From the NCBI GenBank assembly GCA_030248135.1, contig JASANC010001461.1, forward strand, positions 186,001-250,000: a DNA stretch of 64,000 bases, in the 5' to 3' direction. Origin of the DNA: Theristus sp. LFF4_11. Its lineage: Eukaryota; Nematoda; Chromadorea; Monhysterida; Xyalidae. Of this stretch, positions 25,601-36,600 are shown piece by piece (the first letter of the stretch is position 1; each line of letters opens with the position of its first letter). The notes beneath the pieces are model-generated. The model did no database searches and was not told the origin of the DNA. It saw only the letters and a list, made by a program, of their open reading frames with translations. A program made the position numbers and the translations under genes.

Positions 25601-27526
25601 GTTGTCCTGGCGTTGCGCCTCCTTGGCCTTGCGATCGTAGTCAGCCTCAGCCTTGATCAACGGCGAAAACACGCGCTCGTATGAGTATGCGTCGTCGTAG
25701 CTGCAAATGATGATGACAATACACTTTGTTGACAACAACAATAGAAAACAACACCATCCGATCATCAACATAATCGGCAAATGATCCGGTTGAAATGGCA
25801 CAAATGAACACAAATGAACACCGTCGAAGATTTACCGTAGTAACACTTGTTCCGGTTCTTCGTCGACGCCGGGTTTCTCCAAGTCTTCCAGTGCCGCATC
25901 GGGGTTCTCCTGAAAGCAAACAACGTCAGCAAATCGTCACTCCACAATAATCGCACATCCGTGCGACCACGCAGGCCAGCGTGACCACCTTCCACAACTC
26001 CTCCAGTTTGTTCATCTGCACGGCGCTGATCTGACGCATGCGCAGCTGCTCCTTCTCCGTCGGCACTTTCACCAGCCACGATAGAAACTGGCGATCTTGA
26101 ATCAACGGCTTCCATTCGCCCTGCTCCCTAAAAACCGCTGTTTGATCATTTTAAATCAACACCGATCAACTGAACATTTTCACATCCAATCCTGGGCAGG
26201 ATGCCGTGATTGCAAAACACAAGCGGTTAGAATGATGATTGGCTTGAATCCAAAAGTGGGTGGAAATGCACAAGATCATCCGCTGTGATCGGTGTCACCA
26301 GTTCATGTCCTTCAGATTCGCCTGCGTGGCGCACGGCTGCCGACAGAGCAGCACCACGACCGACTCAGACTTGGCCGGAATGAAGCCGAGCAGGAAGATG
26401 TTTCTGCAGCCACAGTTGTAGCACTCGAGCACCGTCTCGCCGAGCGGCCCGTCCTTGTGCAGCGACACTTCCTTGTGCTGCGCGCGCACCATGTGGTTCA
26501 CGATGTGGCTGAACACGACAACTGAGGCTGTTTTCAACATGGTATTCGTTCAGAGATTCACCTGATTTGCCCAATTCACACACCAGTAGCTGTTTTGTTT
26601 TCACTGATTCTCTAAACTATAACGAAAACTAAACTAATGCGTGCTGCCGCTGCTGACTGACCTTCCCGATGTGTTGCCGCGTCCATTGCAGAACCAGCGT
26701 TTGCAGCTGTTGCACTGCATCACTGCCGCGGGGTCGTGCAGACCACAGTATCTGCGATGGATTGTATCTTTCTCGGATCGTCTCGGAAGAAAACGTGAGT
26801 GTAATTCAATTTCTCGACCGTTGTTGATGATTCTTGTGCAATATCCTTTGATGAACATTTGTTTTCGACCTTGTTTACTTGCTTTCGATTTTTTTCCAAC
26901 TGAATGCGCACCTTTAATAGCATGCCCCGCTCAAGATTTACCGCAGTGTGTTTACTGGTAGCTCAGATGAAAGCTCTTCTGACGAATGCTGAAGCTTCTT
27001 CGCATTGACAAACAAACACAGCCTTCCACCTCTACTGCTTGCCTTGCTTCTTCTACTCCCTACAATTTTCCCGTTTCCTTTTTCTCCTTTCCCTCAGCTT
27101 GAAAGCAGCCCCAAAAACGCCGATCTCTCACTTGCACGCGTGTGCGGGCAGCTCCTGCGTGTAGTAGCCTTCCTCATCTTCGTCTGCATCTTGGAACGTC
27201 AGCTCACCATTCACAGCCGTTTGACTTTGCAATTCACCGTCACCGGTCGCTTGAGTCTGAAACAAAGTCGTCATGTCCAGTTTGAGTCTCGCGTTCGGTC
27301 GGCGAAAGAATAAGAGGATGAAATTCTAGCCGCGAAAACCAACCTGGTCCCGCTGACTAGCTTCGGAGGTCTGCGTCGGCAGCGAGAATTCCACCTCGAA
27401 GTCGAACTGCGAGTCCTGCGTTGCGCCATGCAGCACGTCGCCGGCACCGCCAGCGGCAGCGTCGTCCGTGTCAAAGAACGTCAGCGGCTGCGACGACAAC
27501 GCGTACGAATCAAGCTGCGACGCCAT
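19653..27526 (-). CDS. UPF1: UPF1 (RENT1) RNA helicase, nonsense-mediated decay
   Basis: Superfamily 1 ATP-dependent 5'-3' RNA helicase at the centre of nonsense-mediated mRNA decay; cytoplasmic, works with UPF2, UPF3 and SMG1. I read 24 exons, about 1,235 residues (human about 1,120): 27526-27344, 27256-27132, 26751-26662, 26508-26299, 26127-25989, 25909-25836, 25700-25525, 25401-25303, 25223-25115, 25006-24796, 24652-24408, 24300-24186, 24080-23985, 23848-23672, 23610-23526, 23435-23321, 23225-23069, 22867-22725, 22522-22348, 22086-21945, about 21783-21563, 21292-21019, 20211-20033, 19823-19653. The N-terminal Cys/His zinc domain that binds UPF2 is complete ([34 protein letters not shown]). 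Walker A GPPGTGKT opens exon 11, LIDESTQ is motif II, QYRMHP and ALTRAK are late helicase motifs. The Pro/Gln-rich tail carries about ten SQ pairs, the SMG1 phosphorylation sites. All joints keep phase except exon 20 to 21. Confidence 0.97.
20411..20966. mobile_element. Tc1/mariner-type MITE in UPF1 intron 22
   Basis: The left end reads ACAGGGCGATCCAAAAAACTT followed by CACGATAAG; the right end is the complement, CTTATCGTG then TTTTTTTGGATCACCCTGT. The two arms match for about 30 bp. A third related end, ACAGGGTGGACCAA, lies inside at 20806, so a second element may be nested or rearranged. No transposase frame survives. Confidence 0.65.
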
Positions 27527-28122
27527 CGCGCTCTGCTTCAAGCTTTTCGTTTTGCTCTCTGTTTTTTTCTTGTTTCTCGAGTTTTGATGACGCAGGCAGT
27601 AGAGTGTGAAACAACTGAAATCAACGGTAAAATCAACGTACGAATCTAAATTCGTTCTGAATGAAACAACATTCCGAATTCCACGCCGCACCGTAAACCA
27701 CCAAATTAGTTCTCAAGTTGTCTGTCTGCTTGTCGCTTAATCGGTGCCCCCCCCCCCAGAGTCCAGACGCCCCCCCCCCTAGAGATGTCAAGAAAAAAAT
27801 TCCTATATTTTTTTAAATTTTTTTTCAATCAAAGCTGTTCAGAATTTTTCAGGGAGTCCGAATATCATTATCTGAGGAGCCACCGACTTACCATATGACC
27901 CCCACTCATATGGGAGGAGGGTGAAAATTTCAGACTTGGTTTCGGCGACCCCATTTTCCCACCGACGACATCACGTCTCGTGTTTTGCCTCTCAATTCAC
28001 CTCAAATAACACGGAAACCAGTTAAACAACAAACCGGTGTGATCATGCTGACGACACGAGGCGAAACAGCAACGAGCAACCAACGAAGTTACGCTTGCAG
28101 TGGCAGACAGTGCAATTTCGAC

Positions 28123-28571
28123 CATAGTTGTTCTAGGGGGGGCCTGGGGGGGCCGGCCCCCCCCCCAAAAAATTTTCGAATCTATCTCTATCAAACAGGT
28201 TTTTTCGGCTCAGCTATTATCTATCTAAAAAAATTTCTCAGCCAGCTATCTATCTGAAAATTTTTGTCTTCGAGGACATAAAATGGGTCAATTTTTGAGC
28301 AAAATTGACCATTTTTGCTCGTAATTCTTGAAAATTTCGCTAATTTTAGGTAAAATACGCGCTTATACTTGATTTTTAGTGTATTTTTAGCATTATTTTG
28401 CTGTTTTTATAGCTTTTTATTGTTTTAGCTATTTATCTATCAAATTTCAAAATTTTGACCGGCCCCCCCCCCGCGGCCCCCCCAAAATTTTCCAGCTATC
28501 TATCTATCTAGAAAATTTGCTCCAGCTATCTATATCGGCCCCCCCAACCCCTCGGCTCTGGAACAACTATG
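28123..28571. mobile_element. hAT-like non-autonomous element with 8-bp target duplication
   Basis: A 449-bp insertion beginning CATAGTTGTTCTAGGGG and ending TCTGGAACAACTATG, so the ends are inverted repeats of CATAGTTGTTC. It is flanked on both sides by ATTTCGAC (28115-28122 and 28572-28579). The homologous copy at 38437-39196 has this site uninterrupted, which proves insertion. The interior is rich in C or G runs and TATCTATC repeats. A solitary matching end (CTAGAACAACTATG) lies at about 29702-29715. Confidence 0.85.
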
Positions 28572-28922
28572 ATTTCGACCTTTCGAGATCCTGAAAAACG
28601 ATGCATAAATGTGAGTTCTCTGCTTCTATCTCACCTTAGCGGCATCGGAATTTGTTGAACTAGCCTTTGCGACGCTCAAGTACTTCAATGCGCGAGTCCA
28701 TCATCACTCACCAAGGCTGAAAACAGTCGATAAATCGATACAGAATACCACCTGCAGCGTTGAAGACTAAGTGACAAGGTAAAGTCAAAGAAAATTTTTG
28801 TTGAACTTTCGAAAAATTATGCCAAAAACGGCATTTTCAGGGCACATTAAAGAAAAAATTTCAAAAATTTTTAATAAAAAAATAAAAAAATGCTCATTTT
28901 TTTACTCAAAAAAAATGGCATG

Positions 28923-29665
28923 CGGTCGATCCGGTACCGGTCGATCCGGTACGGTCGATCCGGTACCGGTCGATCCGGTACCGGTCGATCCGGTACCTGG
29001 CAATTTTCTAGGGCGGTCGATCCGGTGCCGGTCGATCCGGTACTCGGTCGATCCGGTACCAATTGAAATTTTCAGCTGTTTTAGCATTCAATTCAATTTG
29101 TTTCTGATTTGTTTTCCATTTTTCTTCGTTTCTCTCATTTTATCTGATGTCTGAAACATTTTACCGCAGGTTTTTTCGCGGGAAATATGAAAATAAAAAC
29201 AACAGACATTTTTCCTCAACTCCAAAAGAGAACCGAATCAGTCTTCATATTTTTATTTTGTTCTCCTTTTCTTGCTGAGCTGGTAATTTTGCAAATTTTC
29301 ACCGTCTTGGAGCTTTATTCTTCTGGAAAATAGTTCAGAAAATAAAAAAAACATATGGTACACACACTTGTTTTGCTTTTTTCAGAATCAGATTACGATT
29401 ACCAAAACCAACAAAGTGTCGCAAGTCGTCGTCGTCCAACAATCGTGTTCGGTTTCATGTCTTTCCGTGCTGCATAAATGTTTCGCAATCACCGAAACCA
29501 AAGAAAAATCGAAAACACAACGAATTGAACGCTAAAAACCCGTAAAACAGCTGAAAATTTCAATTGGTACCGGATCGACCGAGTACCGGATCGACCGGTA
29601 CCGGATCGACCGCCCTAGAAAATTGCCAGGTACCGGATCGACCGGTACCGGATCGACCAACAGCC
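28923..29665. mobile_element. Foldback element with terminal tandem GGTCGATCCGGTACC repeats
   Basis: The left arm (28923-29062) is made of about seven tandem copies of a 10-15-bp unit, GGTCGATCCGGTACC. The right arm (29568-29665) is its reverse complement. The inverted homology continues inward for about 50 bp (CAATTGAAATTTTCAGCTGTTTTA on the left, its complement at about 29545-29572). About 450 bp of unique AT-rich DNA lies between. Subterminal tandem units of this kind often bind transposase; that is inference. Confidence 0.75.
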
Positions 29666-29892
29666 AAAAAAATTGACGTTACCACATCTCTACCCCCCCC
29701 CCCCTAGAACAACTATGGAGGGAGCTGTGTTCTCGTGTTGTGGTGTGGAGTAACGAGTAGGGTTCGAAAAAAGTGAAAATCTCATTTTTTTTAACTAAAA
29801 AAATTTTAAAAAAATTTTTAGATTACAATTTAAAAAAATTTCAAAATGCCGGAGGAAAATCTGATGGTCGACAAAAATAGGTGCATTCAAAC

Positions 29893-30062
29893 CAGTACCG
29901 AAGACGTGGGGGTGGGGGTACATTAGGGAGGGCAGGGGGTAGTATAGGAAGGTCGAAATTGAAGAGGGGAGGGGGGTTTGGGATATTGGGAAGGTCGAAA
30001 TTTGGGAGGGGGAGGCATTTTTGCCAAAATTTGGGGGGGGACGGATACACACCCCCCCAATC
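29893..30062. mobile_element. Fragment of the CAGTACCGAAG repeat family
   Basis: The end CAGTACCGAAGACGTGGGGG is shared with the termini of the composite at 37062-40551. Downstream are G-rich imperfect repeats (GGGAGG, TCGAAATTG/TCGAAATTTGGG). No matching second end was found before the next element begins at 30074. Confidence 0.5.
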
Positions 30063-30073
30063 TCGACTCCTGC

Positions 30074-30363
30074 GGTCAGTTCTATAAAAAGTGAATAGTG
30101 CTTGAAAAGTGAATAGTTCTACTCCAGGGTGTCCCAAAATTTAGACCTTGACAAATTCCGGTTCAATACTTGAACCACAAGTTCATCTTTGACCGAAGTT
30201 TCCCATTGATTGGATTGATATTTCTAATTTCCACGCAAAACTGTTTATCTTTGAAGCTCATGTCTCGATTATTTTTCCAGAATTTCTCAAAGTCTAACTT
30301 TTGGAACACCCTGGAGTAAAAATGTTCACTTTTCAAACACTATTCACTTTTATAGAACTGACC
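30074..30363. mobile_element. Foldback MITE with about 65-bp inverted repeats
   Basis: The left arm starts GGTCAGTTCTATAAAAAGTG and runs through TACTCCAGGGTGTCCCAAAA. The right arm is its complement, from TTTTGGAACACCCTGGAGTA to CACTTTTATAGAACTGACC. The loop is about 160 bp. The inner boundary TACTCCAGGGTGTCCCAAAA itself resembles a Tc1/mariner end, so this may be one element inserted in another. Confidence 0.8.
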
Positions 30364-30601
30364 ACTGGTTAGCACAAGGTCCCTAACATGTCAAAAATGA
30401 AGCGAAATTGCGTGTGTGGTGTGTTCATTTTCCAGAAACACTACGAGTAACGCAACATACCAGCACGACACAATAATAAGTAAACGGGCATTAACATAGT
30501 AACACGGTAAACCAAGTAACCAAGCAAACAGCTTGATAGGACTGCAGACACGCAACCAATTTCACAAAAACAAACAGCCAAGCAGTTTTCACCAAATACA
30601 T

Positions 30602-30607
30602 TTTATT
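30602..30607 (-). terminator. Probable ALG3 polyadenylation signal
   Basis: Reads AATAAA on the minus strand about 185 bp beyond the ALG3 stop codon. Position is typical of a 3' UTR end. Confidence 0.4.
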
Positions 30608-30788
30608 TGAAGAGCAAAAACAATGAACATCGCGTTACTCAAACAATCATTCTCTCAACCAAAGACGAAACCAAAAACAGACACTTTCCAGTTTGGCCAA
30701 AAATAAAATGTACCCCCAAAAACTTGTGTTCAAAATGTTCAACAATATCGGATTTTTGCCAAATCATTCGATGTCTATTCGGCAAACG

Positions 30789-33074
30789 TCAAAGTCCCGG
30801 TTTCGACGCACAATTTTCGTGTATCAGGCCAAGGAAGATCAGAGCGTGAGCTGCGTGCAACAAAGTGCTACTGAGCACGGTTGATGGGAACACGTTCCAA
30901 CAATACTCAATCAGAAGCATCACCGACAGTCTGAAAGAGAAAACGCCTCTGTGAAGATGTCGACCTTTGACGGGGCATGTGGGGAAACACGGCACACCTG
31001 ATCGGCACTGGCAATGAGGTGGACCAGAGGAGGTACGGCAGCGTGTGGTGATACCAAACGTAGAACTGATAATGCAGCGAACGCGAGAACGCGATGCCGA
31101 TGAAGTTGGCGGTGAACAATGCAAACACGATTTCTGAAGACAACACCGAATTCAGTGTTTAGGTTCAACGGTTCAGTTGATTACGTCAACTGTGAATTAA
31201 GTGCGTCCTCAAACAGAAAACAGAGTAATCATTCTCCGACCATCATGCGTCAGATAGCGCTGCACACGCGAGCACACCGCACGCCAGAGGCCGCCTCGAA
31301 ACCTGAAGAAAACGCGCCAACTCGGAAAGTGGTGCAAAACGGCGAAACAACAGCAACACCGCCAACCTGAACCAGGAGGCGAACGCGAATGCGACCAGCG
31401 CCGCGAGATGCAACGTCAATAGCAACAAGTGGAACCATCTGGCGACGAAAACGTGCTCCGGCAGAAATCGCAAATTGACGGTCCACTCGTACAGAAAGAC
31501 ACGACCGAAATTGAACGCAGCAGACACATAGGCCCAGGGGGCGGTCAGCAAAAACGGGGCACCCAAGGCGAGCTGCAACAGAAACGCTTCAGTTGAGGCA
31601 GGTTCGTTTGAAATAAAAGCTGCAAGAGAATACAAACACAGCATTTTCGGTCACTAATAGGCCGATAATCGCCAGCCAATCAACGAATCGCTGTCAAACG
31701 CACACAACGAATGACTGGTGATAAGAAAGCAGCCAGTGTTGATCAGTGTTGACGGACTTGCAGTGCAGCACAGAGCGCCACAAATTGAGCGGTGCGTGTG
31801 CAGCCGTGCGCCAACACCCAGACGGCAGCGAGTGCGGGCGCCATCAGCAGCACATTCATTTTCACCGAAACGGACACACTGAAACACAAACGCACACGCG
31901 AAATTCTATTGATGCATCAGTTCCCAAAAATCAAACGTTTTGTTTTGGGACTTCACGCCAATTTCCATTGTATCAAAAATACATACGGCCAGTGGGCGTT
32001 CTGATTGCAGCGCACCTGTAGAGTGCAGCGCCGAGCGTCCATTTGCGGTGCATCGTTGCGAGCAGTGAACAGTAGAAGAGCAGCATTGCTATTGGATCAT
32101 TGAACAGACGCAGCACGTAAATGGAATGCACGCGGTACGATGTGAAACACATCACCAGCAACACCCACGGTGGCACCTGACAAGAAACGCCCAATTGGCA
32201 CATGAAAGGCACTTTGAAAATTGTCATTGTCACTGAAAAATGGCACATTTTTAGCGGCAGCAATTGCACGGGTTGTTCACCTTTTTCACTTGTTCATAAA
32301 TACGCCACACGATCAGCACGGTGAAGAGGTACAGGCCAAGGAAGATGTATTGAGCTGCAGGCACGTTTGAGCCGACTTGGGTCATTGCGTACAACAATGT
32401 GTAAATGTAAACGTGACCCGCTGGATAACTGAAACCAAATGCGTCGAATGTACTGTGATTGAACATGAGAACGTCAGCATGTGTAGCACAGCAAACGCAC
32501 ACAATGGGTCCGGTGTCGCCCGCAATCTGCGTGTACACACGTGTCCCATTGACAAAACACTCCACCTGCTGCATGTACGTTGACCAATCGATTTCGGTGT
32601 CTGCAAAGTGACTAGTTTTTTTGCAGAATATCACTGTGGGAGTTGAATTCAGCGTCAATATGGCCAAAGTTGACTGAACGCACATGGAACCCGTTTGACA
32701 ATGACAAGGCAAAGCAGGAATTCAAGGATCAGCACCGCATGGAGCAACAGTTCAAAGTGTTTGTACGTGAACAACAGCTCCCACAGAAATGTCCACCCTT
32801 CATTCAACCGGTCTGTCAAGCTGGTTCGCTTGTCACCATGGCCGTCGATTTTGATTTTATCTTCAATCTCTGATCTCTCGATTTTTCCCGGCAATTTGCG
32901 GCGTTGCCTCGCATCGGTGTCGGTTTTATTTTGCTCATTCGCATCATCTTCGTCGTAGATAATGTTTCCCGGGTTTCGTGCAGGTTTTTCTTTAACTGAG
33001 CGATGTTGCTGACGTCGCGTTGTCACTGGCATTGTTGTGCTTTGTTTCTTAATGAAGTTTGGTTGCAATACCAT
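30789..33074 (-). CDS. ALG3: ALG3, dolichol-P-mannose:Man5GlcNAc2-PP-dolichol alpha-1,3-mannosyltransferase
   Basis: Endoplasmic reticulum multi-pass enzyme that adds the first luminal mannose, turning Man5GlcNAc2-PP-dolichol into Man6 during N-glycan precursor assembly. Nine exons, about 490 residues: 33074-32684, 32600-32501, 32428-32281, 32176-about 32016, about 31880-31750, about 31573-31373, about 31310-31247, about 31138-31004, about 30941-30789. Family signatures run in order: [95 protein letters not shown] and PYLLW. The N-terminus is about 80 residues longer than in vertebrates and strongly charged, facing the cytosol. The ATG at 33074 was chosen; an in-frame ATG 45 bp downstream is also possible. 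Exon 6 to 7 is separated by an unusually short intron of about 60 bp. Splice phases agree throughout. Confidence 0.96.
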
Positions 33075-33192
33075 TGAATCCAAAATTGGTTTCTACAATA
33101 TTCAGGATAAAAACACAACCCCAACAGTTATGTGTCCGCTAGCGATACGGAGTCCTCAGAATAAAAGGAAATCTCCACTACAATTTTTTGTT

Positions 33193-33198
33193 TATTCA
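33193..33198 (-). terminator. Probable polyadenylation signal of the zinc-finger gene
   Basis: Minus-strand AATAAA about 190 bp past the TAG stop at 33383. It lies between this gene and ALG3, which is transcribed in the same direction. Confidence 0.35.
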
Positions 33199-33382
33199 AA
33201 AACACAAACAGTGTGTACCATCTTTAACAAGAAATTGCCTCAGTAAACAATGCGCAACACGAAGAATAAAAATACAACTGCGCTCACGCATTGGCATTGC
33301 ACAGATCAAACAATAAATTACTATATGGTCTCTTGAAGCATGTGTCAGGTTGGATGTCAGCCAGTTAGAGGATCATCACTCC

Positions 33383-36300
33383 TACTCGATTAAACTGTGA
33401 GCAGCCACCGTAGCATGCTTGATGAATTCATGTTTGCGAAGTGCAGAACTGCAACAAAGACACCGACATCTTGCACCACGGTACAACATTTCAAAAGTAG
33501 AGTTGCTGGCACCAAAAAAAAACGGCCTGACGGTTATGAACACACTAAGTAATCAAATTCAAATAAAAACGCGTTCGATTGGCTGCGTTGTAGTCAAACT
33601 AAATAAAAGTGGTTCTTGCAGCAGCAAGACAGTGTTTCTTCGGCAGTGTGAGCGACACTAACCTGTCCCTGAAGTGCATGTGGCAGACGTTACAGAGGTA
33701 CGGTCTTTCGCCGGTGTGCGTGCGAATGTGAATGGTGAGTGCCTGCGACTGCGTGAACGCTTTGCCGCAGTAGCCGCACGTGTACGGGCGCTCTCCCGTG
33801 TGCACCCGTTCGTGGATGTTCTGCAGAACACAACAACCGCTCTGCACACCGAATGCTCGACGAACGTTTGCTGTTTTCCAAAGTGGTTTTTTTTTATAAT
33901 TCATTGGTTCAATGATTCGTTTCTGCGCTCTACGAACTCGGGGCAAGAAAAAACCTGAATTCAATGCCACGATTCCTGTCGAGATGAACAAACGGTACCT
34001 TGTCCCTGCGATGGTGAAACATCTTCTCACAGTAGCTGCATTGGAATCGTAACGGCTTTCTCTGATCGGTTGCCACGCCCTTGAATAAACAAACTAGTAA
34101 CATAAGCATTTGTTGTTGTTGTGATTTTTAGGCGATGTTTTTTAGCCAGGGCTAACCCAGAGAAGCGTACAGAACGCCATTGAGTAGGGCGCCCATCGAG
34201 TTTTCTCTGTCATTAAGTGCCTATACACCCTTCGGCGGGGCTCGATCCCCGAGCGCACAGACTGCAGTCTAACGCACTACCACCAGGCCACGAGGGTGAC
34301 ACGAGGCATAACATCTCGTACAAATAAATGGTCAGTTTCTCTGATCTAGTGTTCAAGTTCCTGCCTGCCAAACCTGCTGCAGCTGAATGCACTGTTGTTC
34401 GTGTTCGCGCATTTCACCGGAAGTGCGGTACCATTTACCGCAAAACGAGCAGAAATACCGGCGGCCACTGGCATGCAGTCGCAGATGTATGTTGTAGTTG
34501 GTTTGGCGCGCGAACGTTTTGGTGCAGATTGCACATTGGTATGGCTTTTCACCTGAAATGAAGAAAAAGCATTGCAATACAATATGATTAGACGTTCCAA
34601 CACTGATTTCAGCAACAAATTAATGAATAGAATTCACACTTCTGAAAAAAATATGTCAACATTTTCCGCACAGACACTCGCCAACAAACCGGTATGCTGC
34701 CTGTGATGTATGATCAGCGACTGTCGATGTTGGAAGCCTTTCTTGCAGTACACACAGACGTACGGTTTCGGGTGTGCCAGCGACGTGTGTGTGCGACGAT
34801 AGTGCTGCTGCAGAGCAGTGGACTGTTTGAACGATTGACCGCATTCAAAACACACAAACTGCGACGTGGACTGATAGTGTTCGTTGTGCGATGTTGATGC
34901 GTTCAGTGAGCGGTGGTCGTCTGCGTTCACGCACATTTCAGCATCGGTCATTGTGCCGTCTGAAATTGTTTGTGTGCTTTCGGAACTTTATTTCACTAGC
35001 TAGGTTATACACAATGATACAATATACAGGGTGGGCCAAAAAAAGGTTCCATTTTCAAACTGCTGTCACTGGCTGGTGTTTTAATATTATGAGCTGAAAT
35101 TTTCAGCACTGATAAAACATGCGTTGCCATTTTACTGACAAAATTTTTTTTTCGATATATAATTCTTAGCGCTCACTGTGGCAGATTTTCTAAAAAGCTC
35201 GAAAAATCAACAAATTGATTGAAATGAGTGCAAGAAAAAATTAGTATCAAGATGCGTGATGCAATTTTAAAACTGTTGCGAAGGTGACAAATTAGTCTTT
35301 TTGGATACCCGTGATAGTTCAAATCGTGCGCTCAGAGTGGAAAGGTCTCACACTTGAATTGCATTTGAGCACCTCGAGCGAAATTCTGATGTTTCACAAC
35401 GGACTCGAGTCAACAGCCATGCGATGCGACAGAAAGCATTGTTCAGTTGATTTTTTGTTTTCTGTGTTGCTCTGTCTGTTAATCTGTTTCTTTTGAAAAG
35501 TTTTTCTGCGGTTTGAATAAAAACATGTTTCAGTTTCAGTTTTCTGCAGTTTCGTCATGGTTAAGTGGACAGCAGAACAACGGGTCTGGTGTGCTATCTG
35601 GTGGGAGCAATCTGAAAGTTTTTCTGCAGTGACTCGCCAGTTTCGCGTAAAATTCCATCCAGTCGCTGCCGGACGACAAACCTTGATGATGATTTGGATG
35701 TCTATGAGCAATGATTCGTTGTTAAATTCTTGGTTAAAAATCCGTTTTTTGAAAACTTGGGAATTTTTAAACATTGTGCTGTAAAACTGAATCTACTTAA
35801 CCAAACTGGATAAAAATTTTGTCAGAAAAATGGCATCACATGTTTTATCAATGCTGAAAATTTCAGCTCATAATATTGAAATACCAGCCAGTGACAGCAG
35901 TTTGAAAATGGAACCTTTTTTTTGGCCCACCCTGTATATGCAACTTAAAAAACATCTCAAAATGAATACAACATGCAAAGAACAAACGAAACCAAGCACT
36001 CACCACTCGCAAGGTGTTCAATGGAGTTCTTTCGGACAACGTTCAACCTGAGGCGCTTTTCGCCAATCATGATCGTGATTGCCTTCAGTTTAATTGGAGG
36101 TGCGTTGGTTTCACTGAAAAATGCCATGAACATCACGACAGACGCTTTAAGAACATAGCGACGCAAAGTTGATAGCTGACAAAACAAGGAAGGTTGATTA
36201 TTATCAAAACCAAACCAAACCTTTGTGGTTGATTGTTGTCCTGGATTTGTGCCTGTTGTTGGAGCACAGGAGGGGCGTCATCACCATCGCCGTTCTCATT

Positions 36301-36384
36301 TGTGAGCAGCGCAGCAGCCGGCGCGTAAGAGTTGAATGTTTGAGATTGCTCAAAGGAGCCACTACAACTTTCAACGGACTCCAT
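33383..36384 (-). CDS. Seven-finger C2H2 zinc-finger protein
   Basis: Probable DNA-binding transcription factor of 320 residues in seven exons: 36384-36221, 36047-36004, 34959-34690, 34552-34374, 34079-33999, 33820-33663, 33449-33383. Phases agree at every joint. Exons 1-2 encode an acidic, Gln- and Ser-rich lead. The fingers start [60 protein letters not shown] and [13 protein letters not shown](K/R)P linkers precede fingers 3, 6 and 7. Finger 4 ends HEQQC, so its last ligand is Cys (C2HC) and its linkers are irregular. Finger 7 is completed only by exon 7 ([12 protein letters not shown]). No KRAB, BTB or ZAD domain is present, and orthology is not clear. Intron 2 holds a full mariner-type element and intron 4 a tRNA-like sequence. 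Confidence 0.9.
34229..34297 (-). repeat. tRNA-like sequence (Cys-type anticodon position), probably pseudogene or SINE
   Basis: On the minus strand a near A-box (TGGCCTGGTGG) at 34290-34280 is followed 42 bp later by a near B-box (GGATCGAGCCC) at 34248-34238, the spacing of a tRNA gene. The segment starts ACCCTCG and ends GAAGGGT, giving about five acceptor-stem pairs. GCA sits at the anticodon position (ACTGCAGT), but the anticodon stem does not pair. It lies in an intron of the zinc-finger gene, so a decayed tRNA or tRNA-derived SINE is more likely than a working tRNA. Confidence 0.5.
35025..35936. mobile_element. Mariner-type transposon with about 100-bp inverted repeats and decayed transposase
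   Basis: Bounded by TA, it starts TACAGGGTGGGCCAAAAAAA and ends with the complement TTTTTTTTGGCCCACCCTGTA. The inverted arms match for about 100 bp (including GCTGTCACTGGCTGGT and ATATTATGAGCTGAAATTTTC). Inside, from 35557 (+), an open frame starts [16 protein letters not shown] and continues [15 protein letters not shown]. This resembles the N-terminal helix-turn-helix (DUF4817-like) of mariner-type transposases. The catalytic core is missing, so it cannot move itself. It sits in zinc-finger gene intron 2. A sister copy is at 60321-61236. Confidence 0.85.
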
Positions 36385-36424
36385 TTCCAGTGAAGGCGCT
36401 GTTTCTGAATTTCATTTTTAAGAT

Positions 36425-36600
36425 TGGCTTTGGAGGCCCCTCAGACAGTTTTTAACCAAATATGGTTATTTTTTTTCTTCCGACTCCTTCCTTCTCCCTG
36501 ACTAATTTGGCACAACTTTAGTTTTCCAAATTTTGCAACAAAAAAAATTTAAGAATTTTTTTTTTTGTTTTTTAACAACCTTATGCTGAAATTACCAGAC
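36425..36600. repeat. Diverged fragment of the hAT-like repeat
   Basis: Landmarks CTCCCTGACTAATTTGGCACAACTTTAG and TTTTTTAACAACC repeat those at 335-425 and 39095-39120 at low identity. It lies just upstream of the zinc-finger gene start. Confidence 0.45.

Larger units (their letters stand above)
27781..29696. mobile_element. hAT-like DNA transposon carrying two further insertions
   Basis: The ends are TAGAGATGTCAAG on the left and the complement (ACATCTCTA) on the right, both set in C-tracts. The body from about 27830 to 28115 and from 28580 to 28910 is the reverse complement of the unbroken 760-bp copy at 38437-39196. The extra length comes from an insertion at 28123-28571 and a foldback at 28923-29665. 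No transposase frame is visible, so it is non-autonomous. TAGAGATG-type ends are common in hAT elements; family assignment is inference. Confidence 0.7.
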
